NCBI GenBank assembly: GCA_038131165.1
Contig: JAYPOZ010000015.1
Span: forward strand, 1 to 64,000
Length of the DNA stretch: 64,000 nt
Direction of reading: 5' to 3'
DNA from: UBA6544 sp038131165
GTDB taxonomy: Bacteria > Pseudomonadota > Alphaproteobacteria > UBA8366
Shown: piece after piece, positions 25,816 through 34,695 of the stretch
How positions within the stretch are numbered: the first letter of the stretch is position 1
Layout: each line of letters begins with the position of its first letter
Notes under the pieces: model-generated
Seen by the model: the letters and a program-made list of their open reading frames with translations, nothing else
What the model was told of the DNA's origin: nothing
The model's database searches: none
Translations under genes and position numbers: made by a program

Positions 25816-27054
25816 CTAGATGATCGATTTTCCGGCCAGGCGCTCGATCTCGTCGGGGTCCAGTCCGAGGAGGTCTCGATAGACTTCGCCGTTATGCGTC
25901 CCGCAGGGAGCCGCCGTTCCCGAGTACCCTGTCTTTCCCGCGCTGAATTTCAACGGAAACCCGGCCGCTTTCAGCCCTTCAAGCCGGCCGAGCATCGGAT
26001 GCTCGACCGTATCGATCATGCCGCGTGCCTGCAGATGCGGCCAATTGAGGAGGTCGTCGATGTCCTGGACCGGGCTCGCGACGATCCCTGCCGCCTCAAG
26101 CTGCTTGACCGCTTCCGCGGTTGTCTGGACCGTCGTCCATTCATGCAATACGGCGTCGACCTGGTCATTGTGTTCGACCCGCCAGTCCATCCGGCCCCAA
26201 TCCTCGTGGAGACCGAGTTCGTCGCGGCCGATCAAGGCGCAGAGCGACTGCCACATGGCGTCGTGGCCGATGCCGATGACCAGCCACCCGTCCCGTGTCG
26301 GGTAAGTGTTGAACGGGGAGAACCGCATGATCCGGTTGCCCTGCTGGAACGGCATGCCGAGTTCGCCGTAGATATCGAGCGCCTCGTCGAAGATCAGCGA
26401 GAACAGCACGTCGACCATCGAAATGTCGACGAATTGCCCCTCGCCGGTGCGCTCCCGGTGGTAGAGCGCGCCGAGTATGCCGGAGAAGGCGAAGCCGGCG
26501 GAGACCGTGTCGGCCAAGGGCGTGCCGGCCTTGGTCGGCGGGTTGCCGGGCTGCCCCGTGACGCTCATCAGGCCCGACATGGCCTGCGTCGTCAGGTCGT
26601 AGGCGCGGCGATGGGCGTCCGGCCCGCTCGATCCGTACCCCGTGATCGAACAGTAGACGAGGCGGGGATTGACCGCTTTCAGGCTCTCCCAGTCGATGCG
26701 CAAGCGCTTGGTGACGCCGACGCTGAAATTTTCCACCACCACGTCGGCCTTCTCGACCAGGCGCAGGAACAGCGCGTGGCCCTCTTTCGACTTGAGGTCG
26801 AGGGTGATGGACTTCTTGCCCCGCGTGCGCTTCAGGAAGGCGATGCCGATATCGCTCTCGTCGCGTTTCTGGATGGTGGGGCCGTCCTTGCCGTAGAAGA
26901 CCGGCGCCCCGGAGAGCGAATCCCCCTTGTCCGGATTGTCGATGCGGATCACCTCCGCTCCCATGCCCGACAGCATCAACGTGGCATGCGGGCCGGCCAG
27001 ATACTGCGAGAGATCGAGGACGCGGATGCCGTCGAGAATGCCGTTCGGGATCAT
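25816..27054 (-). CDS. Class III CoA-transferase (CaiB/BaiF family)
   Basis: 412 aa. Transfers CoA between carboxylic acids through an aspartyl-CoA intermediate. Signature: LAGPHATLMLSGMGAEVIRID at the N terminus, KSITLDLKSKEG, GYGSSGPDAHRRAYDLTTQA with the nucleophilic Asp in AYDLTTQA, and GEGQFVDISMVDVL. It lies 7 nt after the second CoA-transferase gene of the operon, last in the order regulator-partner-UGSC-CoA-transferase-CoA-transferase. Substrate unknown. Confidence 0.92.
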   Translation of the reverse strand: MIPNGILDGIRVLDLSQYLAGPHATLMLSGMGAEVIRIDNPDKGDSLSGAPVFYGKDGPTIQKRDESDIGIAFLKRTRGKKSITLDLKSKEGHALFLRLVEKADVVVENFSVGVTKRLRIDWESLKAVNPRLVYCSITGYGSSGPDAHRRAYDLTTQAMSGLMSVTGQPGNPPTKAGTPLADTVSAGFAFSGILGALYHRERTGEGQFVDISMVDVLFSLIFDEALDIYGELGMPFQQGNRIMRFSPFNTYPTRDGWLVIGIGHDAMWQSLCALIGRDELGLHEDWGRMDWRVEHNDQVDAVLHEWTTVQTTAEAVKQLEAAGIVASPVQDIDDLLNWPHLQARGMIDTVEHPMLGRLEGLKAAGFPLKFSAGKTGYSGTAAPCGTHNGEVYRDLLGLDPDEIERLAGKSII

Positions 27055-27061
27055 TGGGCGA

Positions 27062-28237
27062 TCATTCCTGGCGACCGATGGCTTTCTCCGCGATCAAAGA
27101 GGCGATGTCCGCGTCCGAGAAACCCCAGGCGGCGAGCGCTTCCTCGGTCTGCGCGCCGAAGACGGGCGGGCCGCCCTTGACGCTGGAAGGGGTGCGGCTG
27201 AAGCGGGGTGCGGGGCCCGGTTGCACGATGCCGTCGACCTCGACGAAGCTGCCGCGCGCCTTGTTGTGCGGATGGTGCGGCGCTTCGCTGAAGCTGAGCA
27301 CCGGCGCGAAGCAGATGTCCGTGCCTTCCATGATCTCGCACCATTCGTCGCGGGTCTTCTCTTTGAATTTCGCATCGAACACCGCGATGATCTTCGGCCA
27401 GCCGTCCTCGTCCAACTGATCGGGCAGTGCGGCCGGATCGAGTTCGAGCGTCTCCAGCAGCAGCGCCCAGAATTTCTTCTCGACCGCGCCGATGGAGATG
27501 TGCTTGCCGTCCTTGGTCTCGTAGCAGCGCCAGAACGGTGCGCCGCCGTCGAGCGGATTGCTCTCGCGCTCGTCCTTCCAGTGGCCGGAGGACGCCAGCC
27601 CGAAGCACGCCATCGCCAGATAGGCGGATCCCTCGGTCATGGCGACGTCGACGACCTGTCCCTTGCCGGATTTACGCGCTTCCAGCATGCCGGCCAACAA
27701 GCCCATGGCGAGGAACATCGCGCCGCCGCCCATGTCGCCGATGACGTTCAGCGGCGGAACCGGGCGTTCCTTGGTGCCGATGGCGTGGAGGACGCCCGAG
27801 AGCGAGATGTAGTTGATGTCGTGCCCGGCGACATTCGCCAGCGGTCCGGTCTGGCCCCATCCCGTCATGCGCCCGTAGATGAGGCGCGGATTGCGCGCGA
27901 GACACACGTCCGGGCCGAGGCCGAGGCGTTCCATGACGCCGGGCCGCATCGGGTCGGCGAGCGCGTCGGCGCTCTCGATCAGCCGCAGGACCGTCTCGAC
28001 CCCCTTCGGATGCTTGAGATCGACGGCGATCGAGGGGCGGCCGCGGCGGCGGATGTCCGCCTTCTCGCCCGCATACTCGAAGCCGAGGCCGGTCGGCCCC
28101 TTGCGGTCGATGCGCACCACGTCGGCGCCCATGTCCGCCAACAGCGAACAGCAGAGCGGTGTCGGCCCGATCCCCGCGATCTCGACGATCTTGTATCCGG
28201 CGAGCGGGCCGCCGATGCTTTCGGGGGTTTCCGTCAC
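27062..28237 (-). CDS. CaiB/BaiF family protein of alpha-methylacyl-CoA racemase type
   Basis: 391 aa. Starts with GYKIVEIAGIGPTPLCCSLLADMG. The active-site region GHDINYISLSGVLHA has the His-Asp pair, and VIGDMGGGAMFLAMG the second Asp, of methylacyl-CoA racemases, so epimerisation of a 2-methyl acyl-CoA is more likely than transfer. GTG at 28237 overlaps the TGA of the UGSC gene by 4 nt (GTGA), so it is translationally coupled to the selenoprotein. The remainder matches the family to the end. Confidence 0.9.
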   Translation of the reverse strand: MTETPESIGGPLAGYKIVEIAGIGPTPLCCSLLADMGADVVRIDRKGPTGLGFEYAGEKADIRRRGRPSIAVDLKHPKGVETVLRLIESADALADPMRPGVMERLGLGPDVCLARNPRLIYGRMTGWGQTGPLANVAGHDINYISLSGVLHAIGTKERPVPPLNVIGDMGGGAMFLAMGLLAGMLEARKSGKGQVVDVAMTEGSAYLAMACFGLASSGHWKDERESNPLDGGAPFWRCYETKDGKHISIGAVEKKFWALLLETLELDPAALPDQLDEDGWPKIIAVFDAKFKEKTRDEWCEIMEGTDICFAPVLSFSEAPHHPHNKARGSFVEVDGIVQPGPAPRFSRTPSSVKGGPPVFGAQTEEALAAWGFSDADIASLIAEKAIGRQE

Positions 28238-28764
28238 CGGTTCGCGCCGATCATCAGGTCCATGCTCTCGCGCGCGGCCTGGCGGGCCCAGGCGTCCAGC
28301 ACCTCTCCGGAGGCGCTGCTGATCGGGTGGTCGATGACCACGAACGGGTAGCCGTCCGCGCCGAGGACGCGCGCCATCAGTTTCGCCGCGCTGACGAACT
28401 TGGTCGTCATGATGCCGACCGAAGGTTTGCCGAGTCTTTCGCCAATCACCGCGTCATGCAAACTGCACGACGAGCAACTGCCTCAGTCGCCGATCCCGGC
28501 GACTACGGCGTCCCAGTTCTCCGCCTCTTCGACGATATGCGGGTCGGCGGGGGCGCTGTAGTTGGACTTGATCCGGCGGACCACTTCGGCGACGCCGTAA
28601 TGCGACTTCAGCTCGTCCTCGAAGGCGTCGAAGAACGGGATCGTATTCTTCTTGCCGTTCGAGATGATGCCGACCGTGGCGCCTTCCAGCGCCGACAGCC
28701 GGGAGGCGAGCGCAAAACCGCCGACGGCTCCCTCGTGGGTGGGGTCGAGTATCTGTAGCGTCAT
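28234..28764 (-). CDS. UGSC-family selenoprotein (in-frame UGA read as selenocysteine)
   Basis: One gene of 176 residues with a TGA at 28485-28483 (codon 94). Upstream of it the frame reads VVAGIGD; downstream it continues GSCSSCSLHDAVIGERLG, giving the redox motif U-G-S-C followed by SSC. Both halves are well-formed protein, so this is not two genes. UGSC proteins are a known selenoprotein family from marine metagenomes, with a Cys homologue CGSC; their reaction is unknown but a thiol/selenol redox role is likely. AGGAAAG precedes ATG 28764. The stop overlaps the next gene start (GTGA). The N-terminal half is Rossmann-like. Confidence 0.85.
28452..28472 (-). promoter_or_regulatory. Bacterial SECIS-like hairpin in the UGSC coding sequence
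   Basis: Directly after the UGA, bases 28472-28464 pair with 28460-28452 as a 9-bp stem (one G-U pair) around the three-base loop GUU at 28463-28461. The loop starts with G and begins 20 nt after the UGA. This fits the bacterial SECIS pattern (apical loop with G in the first two bases, 16-37 nt from UGA). It would recruit SelB. Seen by manual pairing only. Confidence 0.75.
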
Positions 28765-28798
28765 GGTCTTTCCTTTCGCTGTCGTTTCGTTGTGTCGG

Positions 28799-29854
28799 TC
28801 ACGGCGCCGGCGGCTCGCAATCGAGGCAGGCCCCGATGGCCATCGTCACGGCCTTGCTCTTGTGGCCGAGCCAGGGCGGAATGACCGCGCCAAAACCGCC
28901 GGCCGGCCCGCCTGCCGCGACGATCAACAGGTGCTCCGGGTCGGGGAGGGCGGGATACTCCTGTTCGCCCCGCTTGCCGACGACGTTCGCCTTGCCGACC
29001 TCGGCCCATTCGCGGCGATGGATGCGGGCGTTCTCGAAGACGTATTTCTGGATGTCCTTGCGCGACCAGCCGGCGTCCTTGAAATGCGCGCGCAGCTGCG
29101 GCGGGACGACGATGACGTAGTTGCCGGGATAGATCGAGTAATGCCGCATGTTTGCCTTGATCTCGGCGCAGAACGTGTCGAGGATTTCCTCCGGCTTGGT
29201 CGTCCACTCGTTCATCAATTGACGCGGCGCGCCCGCGGCGAGGACCGTGACGGCGGAGGCTTCGCGCGGAACGCCGCGATCCTCGGCGAGCGAGGTCCAG
29301 GGCGACTCGTCTTCGTCTTCCGCGATGCAATAGCTGAGCTTGCCCGGATGGCCGAGCGTCGAGCGGTCGATCTCTCCGGGGCGCACGTCCAGCAGATTCC
29401 CGAGGATCAGCCGCAGGGCGCGTCCGATGACCGTCGTCGCGCGGTCGCTGGAGCCGAGCACGTTAAAAGAGCTGCTCATGCCCAATTCTTCGCGGATCGG
29501 CCCGTTGATGACGGTCAGAACGGCGCAACCGCCCGTGCTCGCGGTCGCGCCGTGCAGCAGAAACGGCTCCTGCAGCATTGCGGTGAAAGCGGCAACCACG
29601 ACCGGAAAATGCATCGGCAGGCAGCCCGCCATGACCGCGTTGATGGCCAGTTTCTCGGCGGTGACCGGGCGTTCGCGCACCGGCTCGATCCCGACCAGAT
29701 GGTCCGCCGGCATCATGGCCCAGTCGAGACAGGCCTGCACCGCGTCCGCGGTCGGCGGGACCACCGGCAGCCCGTCGGTCCATTGGCGGCTGTGGTAGAA
29801 TTCCTGCGCCGCCATGATGTCGTCGACCTCGTAGGACTTCGAGCTGAGCGTCAT
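28799..29854 (-). CDS. Uncharacterised protein co-operonic with the UGSC selenoprotein
   Basis: 351 aa, cytosolic, no signal or membrane segment. Not assigned to a family I can name. Conserved-looking cysteines: VMAGCLPMHFP, STGGCAVLTVINGP, GKLSYCIAEDEDES and a C-terminal GACLDCEPP (CxxC). These suggest a metal or thiol function. An extended Gly-rich C-terminal segment (VAAGGPAGGFGAVIP) may form a ligand pocket. It is the first gene of the operon, 34 nt before the UGSC gene, so it is the best candidate partner of the selenoprotein. GGGAG lies upstream of ATG 29854. Confidence 0.7.
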   Translation of the reverse strand: MTLSSKSYEVDDIMAAQEFYHSRQWTDGLPVVPPTADAVQACLDWAMMPADHLVGIEPVRERPVTAEKLAINAVMAGCLPMHFPVVVAAFTAMLQEPFLLHGATASTGGCAVLTVINGPIREELGMSSSFNVLGSSDRATTVIGRALRLILGNLLDVRPGEIDRSTLGHPGKLSYCIAEDEDESPWTSLAEDRGVPREASAVTVLAAGAPRQLMNEWTTKPEEILDTFCAEIKANMRHYSIYPGNYVIVVPPQLRAHFKDAGWSRKDIQKYVFENARIHRREWAEVGKANVVGKRGEQEYPALPDPEHLLIVAAGGPAGGFGAVIPPWLGHKSKAVTMAIGACLDCEPPAP

Positions 29855-29876
29855 GGTTCGGTATCTCCCTCATACA

Positions 29877-29974
29877 ATCCGATAATTGATATAGCCGGCG
29901 CCGCGCGCTTCGGTACCGGCGACGTCCGGGAGATTATTTGGACACGGGATCATTAATGCAATTAATATCCGATA
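29877..29974. promoter_or_regulatory. Divergent LysR operator/promoter region
   Basis: Between the minus-strand UGSC operon and the LysR gene. ATTAATGCAATTAAT at 29952-29966 is a palindrome with T-N11-A spacing, the classic LysR half-site arrangement. ATCCGATA occurs twice as a direct repeat (29877-29884 and 29967-29974). The region is AT-rich relative to the genome. It is the likely site of LysR binding controlling both directions. Confidence 0.6.
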
Positions 29975-30005
29975 CAGTTTATTGATAGATTTTATGGAAT
30001 AATTG

Positions 30006-30935
30006 ATGCCGAACGACCCGTCGGGCGAAGCCGGGTTCGCCCTCGATCTGAGCACCCGCCACCTCAGGGCGCTCTTGGCCGTCGCCAAGTACCGAAACTT
30101 TGCCGCGGCCTCCACCGATCTCGGCATTTCCCAGCCGACGCTGACCCGCACGGTGCGGCGCGCCGAAGAGACGCTGGGCGTGGCGCTTTTCACGCGGACG
30201 ACGCGGCGGGTCAGTCTGACCGCGGCGGGGCGGGAGTTCATGCCGCTTGCCGAACGGCTTCTCGGCGATCTCACACTTGGAATGCGGAACATCCGCGAAT
30301 TGTCGTCGGTCGAGCGCGGCCAGGTCGTGCTCTCGACATTGATGACCGTGGCGCACGGCATTCTGCCCTCGGCGGTCGCCCGTTTTGCCGAACGCTATCC
30401 CAGTATCGCGGTCACCCTGCGGGAAGGCGTGCAGGCCGTCGTGCTCGACGAAGTCCGCAGCGGATCGGTGGATTTCGGTCTCGGCAATGTGACGGAGATC
30501 GGCGGGCCGCTGGAGATCGAAATCCTCGGCGCTTACGAATTCCGCGTCGTCCTGCCGAACGGCCATCGCCTGCTGCGCCGCAAGACCCTGTCGCTCCCGG
30601 ACATCGCCGGGGAGCGGCTCGTCTCGATGCCGAACGAGGCCGCCGTGCGGCGGGCGCTCGACGCGGCGGCGCTCGCGGCGGGGGCGGTGCTGGACTCGCA
30701 TGTGACCGTGACGCAGTTCACCACCGCGTTCCGTCTGGTCTCGGAGGGGTTGGGCCTTGCGGTGGTGCCGTCCACCTTCTTCGCAGGACCCCATCCCCGT
30801 GAAATCTCGTCCCGCCCCTTGCAGATACCCGGACCGCAGCAGCGCCTCGGCGTGATCCGACGCCGCGACCGCGCGCTCCCGCCCGCGGCCTCGGCGTTCC
30901 TCGAAGTGCTGCGCGAGAGTTGGCCCAAGCCGTAA
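30006..30935 (+). CDS. LysR-family transcriptional regulator
   Basis: 309 aa. N-terminal winged helix at about residues 15-74 (HLRALLAVAKYRNFAAASTD then SQPTLTRTVRRAEETLG), followed by a periplasmic-binding-like effector domain. Divergent from the UGSC operon with a T-N11-A palindrome in between, so it most probably regulates that operon in response to a pathway metabolite. ATG 30006 is chosen over TTG 30003. The next gene, a CocE-type hydrolase, follows on the same strand and could also be controlled by it. Confidence 0.92.
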   Translation: MPNDPSGEAGFALDLSTRHLRALLAVAKYRNFAAASTDLGISQPTLTRTVRRAEETLGVALFTRTTRRVSLTAAGREFMPLAERLLGDLTLGMRNIRELSSVERGQVVLSTLMTVAHGILPSAVARFAERYPSIAVTLREGVQAVVLDEVRSGSVDFGLGNVTEIGGPLEIEILGAYEFRVVLPNGHRLLRRKTLSLPDIAGERLVSMPNEAAVRRALDAAALAAGAVLDSHVTVTQFTTAFRLVSEGLGLAVVPSTFFAGPHPREISSRPLQIPGPQQRLGVIRRRDRALPPAASAFLEVLRESWPKP

Positions 30936-30982
30936 GACTGACATACTTCTGTTCGGGACGGGAATTTTCGAAAGCTGATGGA

Positions 30983-32782
30983 ATGTCGACGCATGTAGAT
31001 AGCGAGACCGGCGCACGGTGTCACCAGACCATGGTGGAGATGCGGGACGGCGTTCGGTTGAACACGTTCGTCTTTCTGCCGGCGGGCGGCGGCGCTCGAT
31101 ATCCCGTCATCCTGCAACGGACCCCCTACGGGATCACGAATTCCGGCGGCACGGCGAATCTGGATGTCTCGCAAGGCTGGCTCCCGGCGGCCGACGAGCC
31201 GTTGCGGGGCTCTATCCTGCGGGGCTGGAAGAACATCGTGGGGCAGGGCTATGCCGCGGTGTATCAGGACACGCGCGGGCGCTTCGGCTCCGAGGGCGAG
31301 GACCGGGTCTATGCCGACGATGCGGCGGACGGCTGGGATACGCTGGAATGGATATCGCGCCAGGACTGGAGCAGCGGGCGCGTCGGCGTCTCGGGGTCCT
31401 CCGCCGGCGCGACCACGGCCTATGCGGCGGCCTCGACCCGCCATCCGTCGCTGCGCGCGTTTTGGGCGCAGGTCGGCGGCTCCAGCATCTATGACGACGT
31501 CGTCTGCGAGGGGCAGTCGATCGAGATGGAGCGGCTCTGGCTCTGGGTCGCCAAGAACATTCCGGGTCTGTCGGACTCGCACCGGGCGGCGGCGCGCGCG
31601 AAGGCCGGGCTGAGCGACGCCGAGATGGACGCAGCGGCCGCTGGCGCGATGGCGCGATACACCCGGCTCGATGCGGCACGCCACGACGACCCGCCCTATG
31701 TCTCGTCCGAGGACTGGATGCGCCTGCCGCTCGCCGGCTACCCGGATTTCGCCGTCTGGCAGCCGTTCCTCGACGAGATCGTCACCCACCCGGCGCCGGA
31801 CGCCTTCCGCGCCGCCCATAATTTTCGGCGCTCGATCCAGATTCCCGGGTTCCATGCGACCACCTGGTACGACATTTTCCTGACCAGCGTGCTCGCCGCC
31901 TATTCGGACATTCAGGCGCGGGTCGGGAACCAGCGCCTGTGGATCGGTCCGAACGGCCATTACTTCATCTATCAGGAGAATTTCTGGCCGCGCGACCCGT
32001 ACTTCGAATGGTTCGGATACTGGCTGAAGGACGAAGAGACGCCGTTGACGGCGGAGCCGCCGATCCACTATTCGCCGCGCGCCTGGAGCGACGACGAGGC
32101 CGGATACCGCGCCGACGATTGGCGCCATGCGGACCGCTGGCCGCTCTCCGCCGCGCGGCCGCTGCGCCTGCACCTGACCCCGGAAGGGATGCTGGCGGAT
32201 GAGGCGCCCTTGCCCGGGCGGCGCGATTTCACCTATGACCCGCGAAATCCGGTGCCGACGCAGGGCGGGCGCAACATGGCGATCGACCCGGGCCCGCTGG
32301 ACCAGCGCCCGGCCGAGGCGCACCCGGATTACGGCCTGACCTATGCGGGCGACGTCCTGTCGGAAGATTTGACGCTGGCGGGCTCGGTGTCGGTGACCCT
32401 GCATGTCGCCTCCGACTGTCCCGACACCGACTTCGTCGCGAAGCTGGTCGAGGTCCACCCGGACGGGCGGGCATTGCTGGTGATGGACGGCGTCGTGCGC
32501 ATGCTGTTCCGCGACGGCACGGCGGCGGCGCAGCCGCTCGTCCCGGGCGAGGTCGCGATGGTGACGATCCCGCTCGGCCATATCCACCATACGGTGCGGG
32601 CCGGCAACCGGCTGCGGGTCGACGTGAGCAGCAGCAACTTTCCGCGCCGCGCCCGCAACACCAACAGCGGCAATCCGGTGCTGGCCCGCGACACGGACGC
32701 GGAAATCCGGATCGCCCGCAACACCGTTCACCATGGCGGCGCAACCCCGTCTTTCGTCGAGATGCTGGTATTGGAACGGTGA
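30983..32782 (+). CDS. CocE/NonD family hydrolase (X-Pro dipeptidyl-peptidase-like)
   Basis: 599 aa serine hydrolase with an alpha/beta domain followed by a C-terminal jelly-roll. The nucleophile is Ser in VGVSGSSAGATT; the catalytic His is plausibly in the IGPNGHYF region. Substrate-contact segments include YQDTRGRFGSEGE and the C-terminal LRVDVSSSNFPRRARN, both typical of the CocE family that cleaves ester or amide bonds. No signal peptide, so intracellular. ATG 30983 (MSTHVD) gives a natural N terminus. It lies 47 nt after the LysR gene. Confidence 0.87.
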   Translation: MSTHVDSETGARCHQTMVEMRDGVRLNTFVFLPAGGGARYPVILQRTPYGITNSGGTANLDVSQGWLPAADEPLRGSILRGWKNIVGQGYAAVYQDTRGRFGSEGEDRVYADDAADGWDTLEWISRQDWSSGRVGVSGSSAGATTAYAAASTRHPSLRAFWAQVGGSSIYDDVVCEGQSIEMERLWLWVAKNIPGLSDSHRAAARAKAGLSDAEMDAAAAGAMARYTRLDAARHDDPPYVSSEDWMRLPLAGYPDFAVWQPFLDEIVTHPAPDAFRAAHNFRRSIQIPGFHATTWYDIFLTSVLAAYSDIQARVGNQRLWIGPNGHYFIYQENFWPRDPYFEWFGYWLKDEETPLTAEPPIHYSPRAWSDDEAGYRADDWRHADRWPLSAARPLRLHLTPEGMLADEAPLPGRRDFTYDPRNPVPTQGGRNMAIDPGPLDQRPAEAHPDYGLTYAGDVLSEDLTLAGSVSVTLHVASDCPDTDFVAKLVEVHPDGRALLVMDGVVRMLFRDGTAAAQPLVPGEVAMVTIPLGHIHHTVRAGNRLRVDVSSSNFPRRARNTNSGNPVLARDTDAEIRIARNTVHHGGATPSFVEMLVLER

Positions 32783-32857
32783 AGCGCCACGCGCGGCTTG
32801 CCGTCTCGTTGCCGCCGCCGCCCTGGCGGGCTAGATTCCTCGCCAAAGGAGAAGCCC

Positions 32858-33760
32858 ATGACCCCTGAAGATATCCTTTCGCATGATCCGGTTGTCCTGA
32901 CCCAGGCGCAGCGGGAAGCGTATTTCGAAGACGGCTTCCTGGCGGTCGAGGGGCTGGTGAGTGCGGAATGGCTGGACCGGTTGAAGGCCCGCTCCGACGA
33001 GTTCATCGAGCGCAGCCGCCAGTTCACGGAATCGAACAAGGAATACGATCTCAGCCCCTACCATACCGCCGAGGACCCCTATGTGCGCCGGCTGCGGGCA
33101 CCGGTCGACCGGCATCCGGATTTCTGGGACTTCGCGCGCGATTCCGTTTTCACCGAGGTCGCGGCCGACCTGGTCGGCCCGGACGTGAAATTCCACAGTT
33201 GCAAGATCAACTACAAGCATCCGGGCGGCGGCGAGGTGGTTAAATGGCACCAGGATATTCCCGCCTGGCCGCACACGAATTTCAGCCCCGTCACCCTCGG
33301 CGTCTATTTTCACGATGTCGGCGACGACGAAGGACCGCTCGCCTGCATCCCCGGCAGTCACAAGGGCCCGCTCTACTCGCATTTCCATCCCGACCGCAGC
33401 TGGAGCGGCTATCTCTCGAAGGACGCGCTCCAAGAGGCGAAGCCCGAGAACGCGGTCAATCTGACCGGGAAGGCCGGGACGATCATCGCCATCAATTGCC
33501 GGACCGTTCACGGCTCGATGGAGAACCGGACCGGTCGGGTGCGCCCGCTGTTGCTCTATGTCTACAGCTCCGCCGACGCCTTCACCTGGATGCCGTCGCC
33601 GACGCCGACGAGCAAGTCGGGCGAGATCGTCCGCGGCAGAGCCGCGCAATTCGTCCACATGGACCCCTATGCGATCGAGGTGCCGCCGAACTGGGACAAG
33701 GAAGGCTACGGCAGCATCTTTGCCTCGCAGCGCAAGGAAACACTGGCGAAAGCGTCGTAA
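32858..33760 (+). CDS. Phytanoyl-CoA dioxygenase (PhyH) family protein, copy 1 of a tandem pair
   Basis: 300 aa Fe(II)/2-oxoglutarate oxygenase. Iron ligands: His and Asp in VKWHQDIPAW (HxD) and the distal His in TVHGSMENR with nearby Arg for 2-oxoglutarate. Starts MTPEDILSHDPVVLTQAQRE, closely matching the next gene, so the two arose by tandem duplication. AAAGGAG precedes ATG 32858. The family hydroxylates acyl-CoA, secondary metabolites or small acids; the substrate here is unknown. Confidence 0.9.
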   Translation: MTPEDILSHDPVVLTQAQREAYFEDGFLAVEGLVSAEWLDRLKARSDEFIERSRQFTESNKEYDLSPYHTAEDPYVRRLRAPVDRHPDFWDFARDSVFTEVAADLVGPDVKFHSCKINYKHPGGGEVVKWHQDIPAWPHTNFSPVTLGVYFHDVGDDEGPLACIPGSHKGPLYSHFHPDRSWSGYLSKDALQEAKPENAVNLTGKAGTIIAINCRTVHGSMENRTGRVRPLLLYVYSSADAFTWMPSPTPTSKSGEIVRGRAAQFVHMDPYAIEVPPNWDKEGYGSIFASQRKETLAKAS

Positions 33761-33776
33761 ACGAAAAGGACCGCCC

Positions 33777-34682
33777 ATGACTCCGGAAGACATTCTCAAG
33801 CATGCGCCGCGCGTCCTCAGCCAGGCGCAGCGGGAAGCCTATTTCGAATCGGGCTACGTCTCGGGCGAGGGGCTGATCCCGAAGGACTGGCTCGAAGCCT
33901 TGCGCACCGCCTCCGACGAGCGCATCGAAGCCAGCCGCCAGGTCACCGATTCGGGCAGCGAGTTCGATCTGGCCCCGGATCACACGGCGGCACATCCGCA
34001 TGTACGGCGCATCAAGTCGCCGGTCGACCATCACCCGGTGTTCCGCAAGTTCGCGGTGGAATCGCCTTTCGCGGATATCGCCGCCGACCTGGTCGGCCCG
34101 AACGTCAAGTTCCACAGCTGCAAGATCAACTACAAGCATCCGGGCGGCGGCGAAATCGTGAAATGGCATCAGGACATCTGTTTCTGGCCGCACACGAATT
34201 ACAGCCCGGTGACGCTCGGCGTCTATCTCGACGGCTGCGACGAGGCGATGGGTCCTCTGACCGTGATTCCGGAAAGCCACAAGGGCGACCTGTTCGAGCA
34301 TTACGACGACGAAGGCAACTGGACCGGGACGGTCGGCGCCGACGATATGGCGACGGTGCCGCTCGACAGGGCAACGGGGCCGACCGGCGAGAAGGGCGCG
34401 GTGTTGGCGCTGAATTGCCGGACCATTCACGGCTCGCGCCACAATGCCTCGGACAAGGTGCGTCCGATGCTGCTCTATGTGTATACCTCCGCCGACGCCT
34501 ATCCCTGGACGATCCCGCCGACCAACAGCACGCTTTCGGGGGAAATCCTGCGCGGCGAGCAGCCCCGCTATCCCCATATCGATCCCCGCCCGTGCCCTGC
34601 GCCGCCGGATTGGACGCGGACCGGCTACGGCTCGATCTTCACCAGTCAGGAGAAGGGCGACGACGGCGGCATGATGGGATGA
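33777..34682 (+). CDS. Phytanoyl-CoA dioxygenase (PhyH) family protein, copy 2 of a tandem pair
   Basis: 301 aa paralogue of the preceding gene, 16 nt downstream. Iron-binding HxD in VKWHQDICFWPH and distal His in TIHGSRHNAS. The two share the NPGGGE/KINYKHPGGGE block and the N-terminal MTPEDIL start. Both keep catalytic residues, so they may handle different isomers or steps. The ATG was placed at 33777 by similarity to copy 1. An NAD-dependent epimerase-like gene follows 13 nt after. Confidence 0.9.
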   Translation: MTPEDILKHAPRVLSQAQREAYFESGYVSGEGLIPKDWLEALRTASDERIEASRQVTDSGSEFDLAPDHTAAHPHVRRIKSPVDHHPVFRKFAVESPFADIAADLVGPNVKFHSCKINYKHPGGGEIVKWHQDICFWPHTNYSPVTLGVYLDGCDEAMGPLTVIPESHKGDLFEHYDDEGNWTGTVGADDMATVPLDRATGPTGEKGAVLALNCRTIHGSRHNASDKVRPMLLYVYTSADAYPWTIPPTNSTLSGEILRGEQPRYPHIDPRPCPAPPDWTRTGYGSIFTSQEKGDDGGMMG

Positions 34683-34695
34683 GGGGACGGTAATC

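Noticed and set aside
28461..28485. Two separate short ORFs (93 aa and 75 aa) or a nonsense-mutated gene around 28483
   Set aside because: Both halves form one frame joined by TGA within a UGSC motif and followed by a SECIS-like hairpin; the downstream half lacks its own ribosome site at its first ATG. A selenoprotein explains everything with fewer assumptions.
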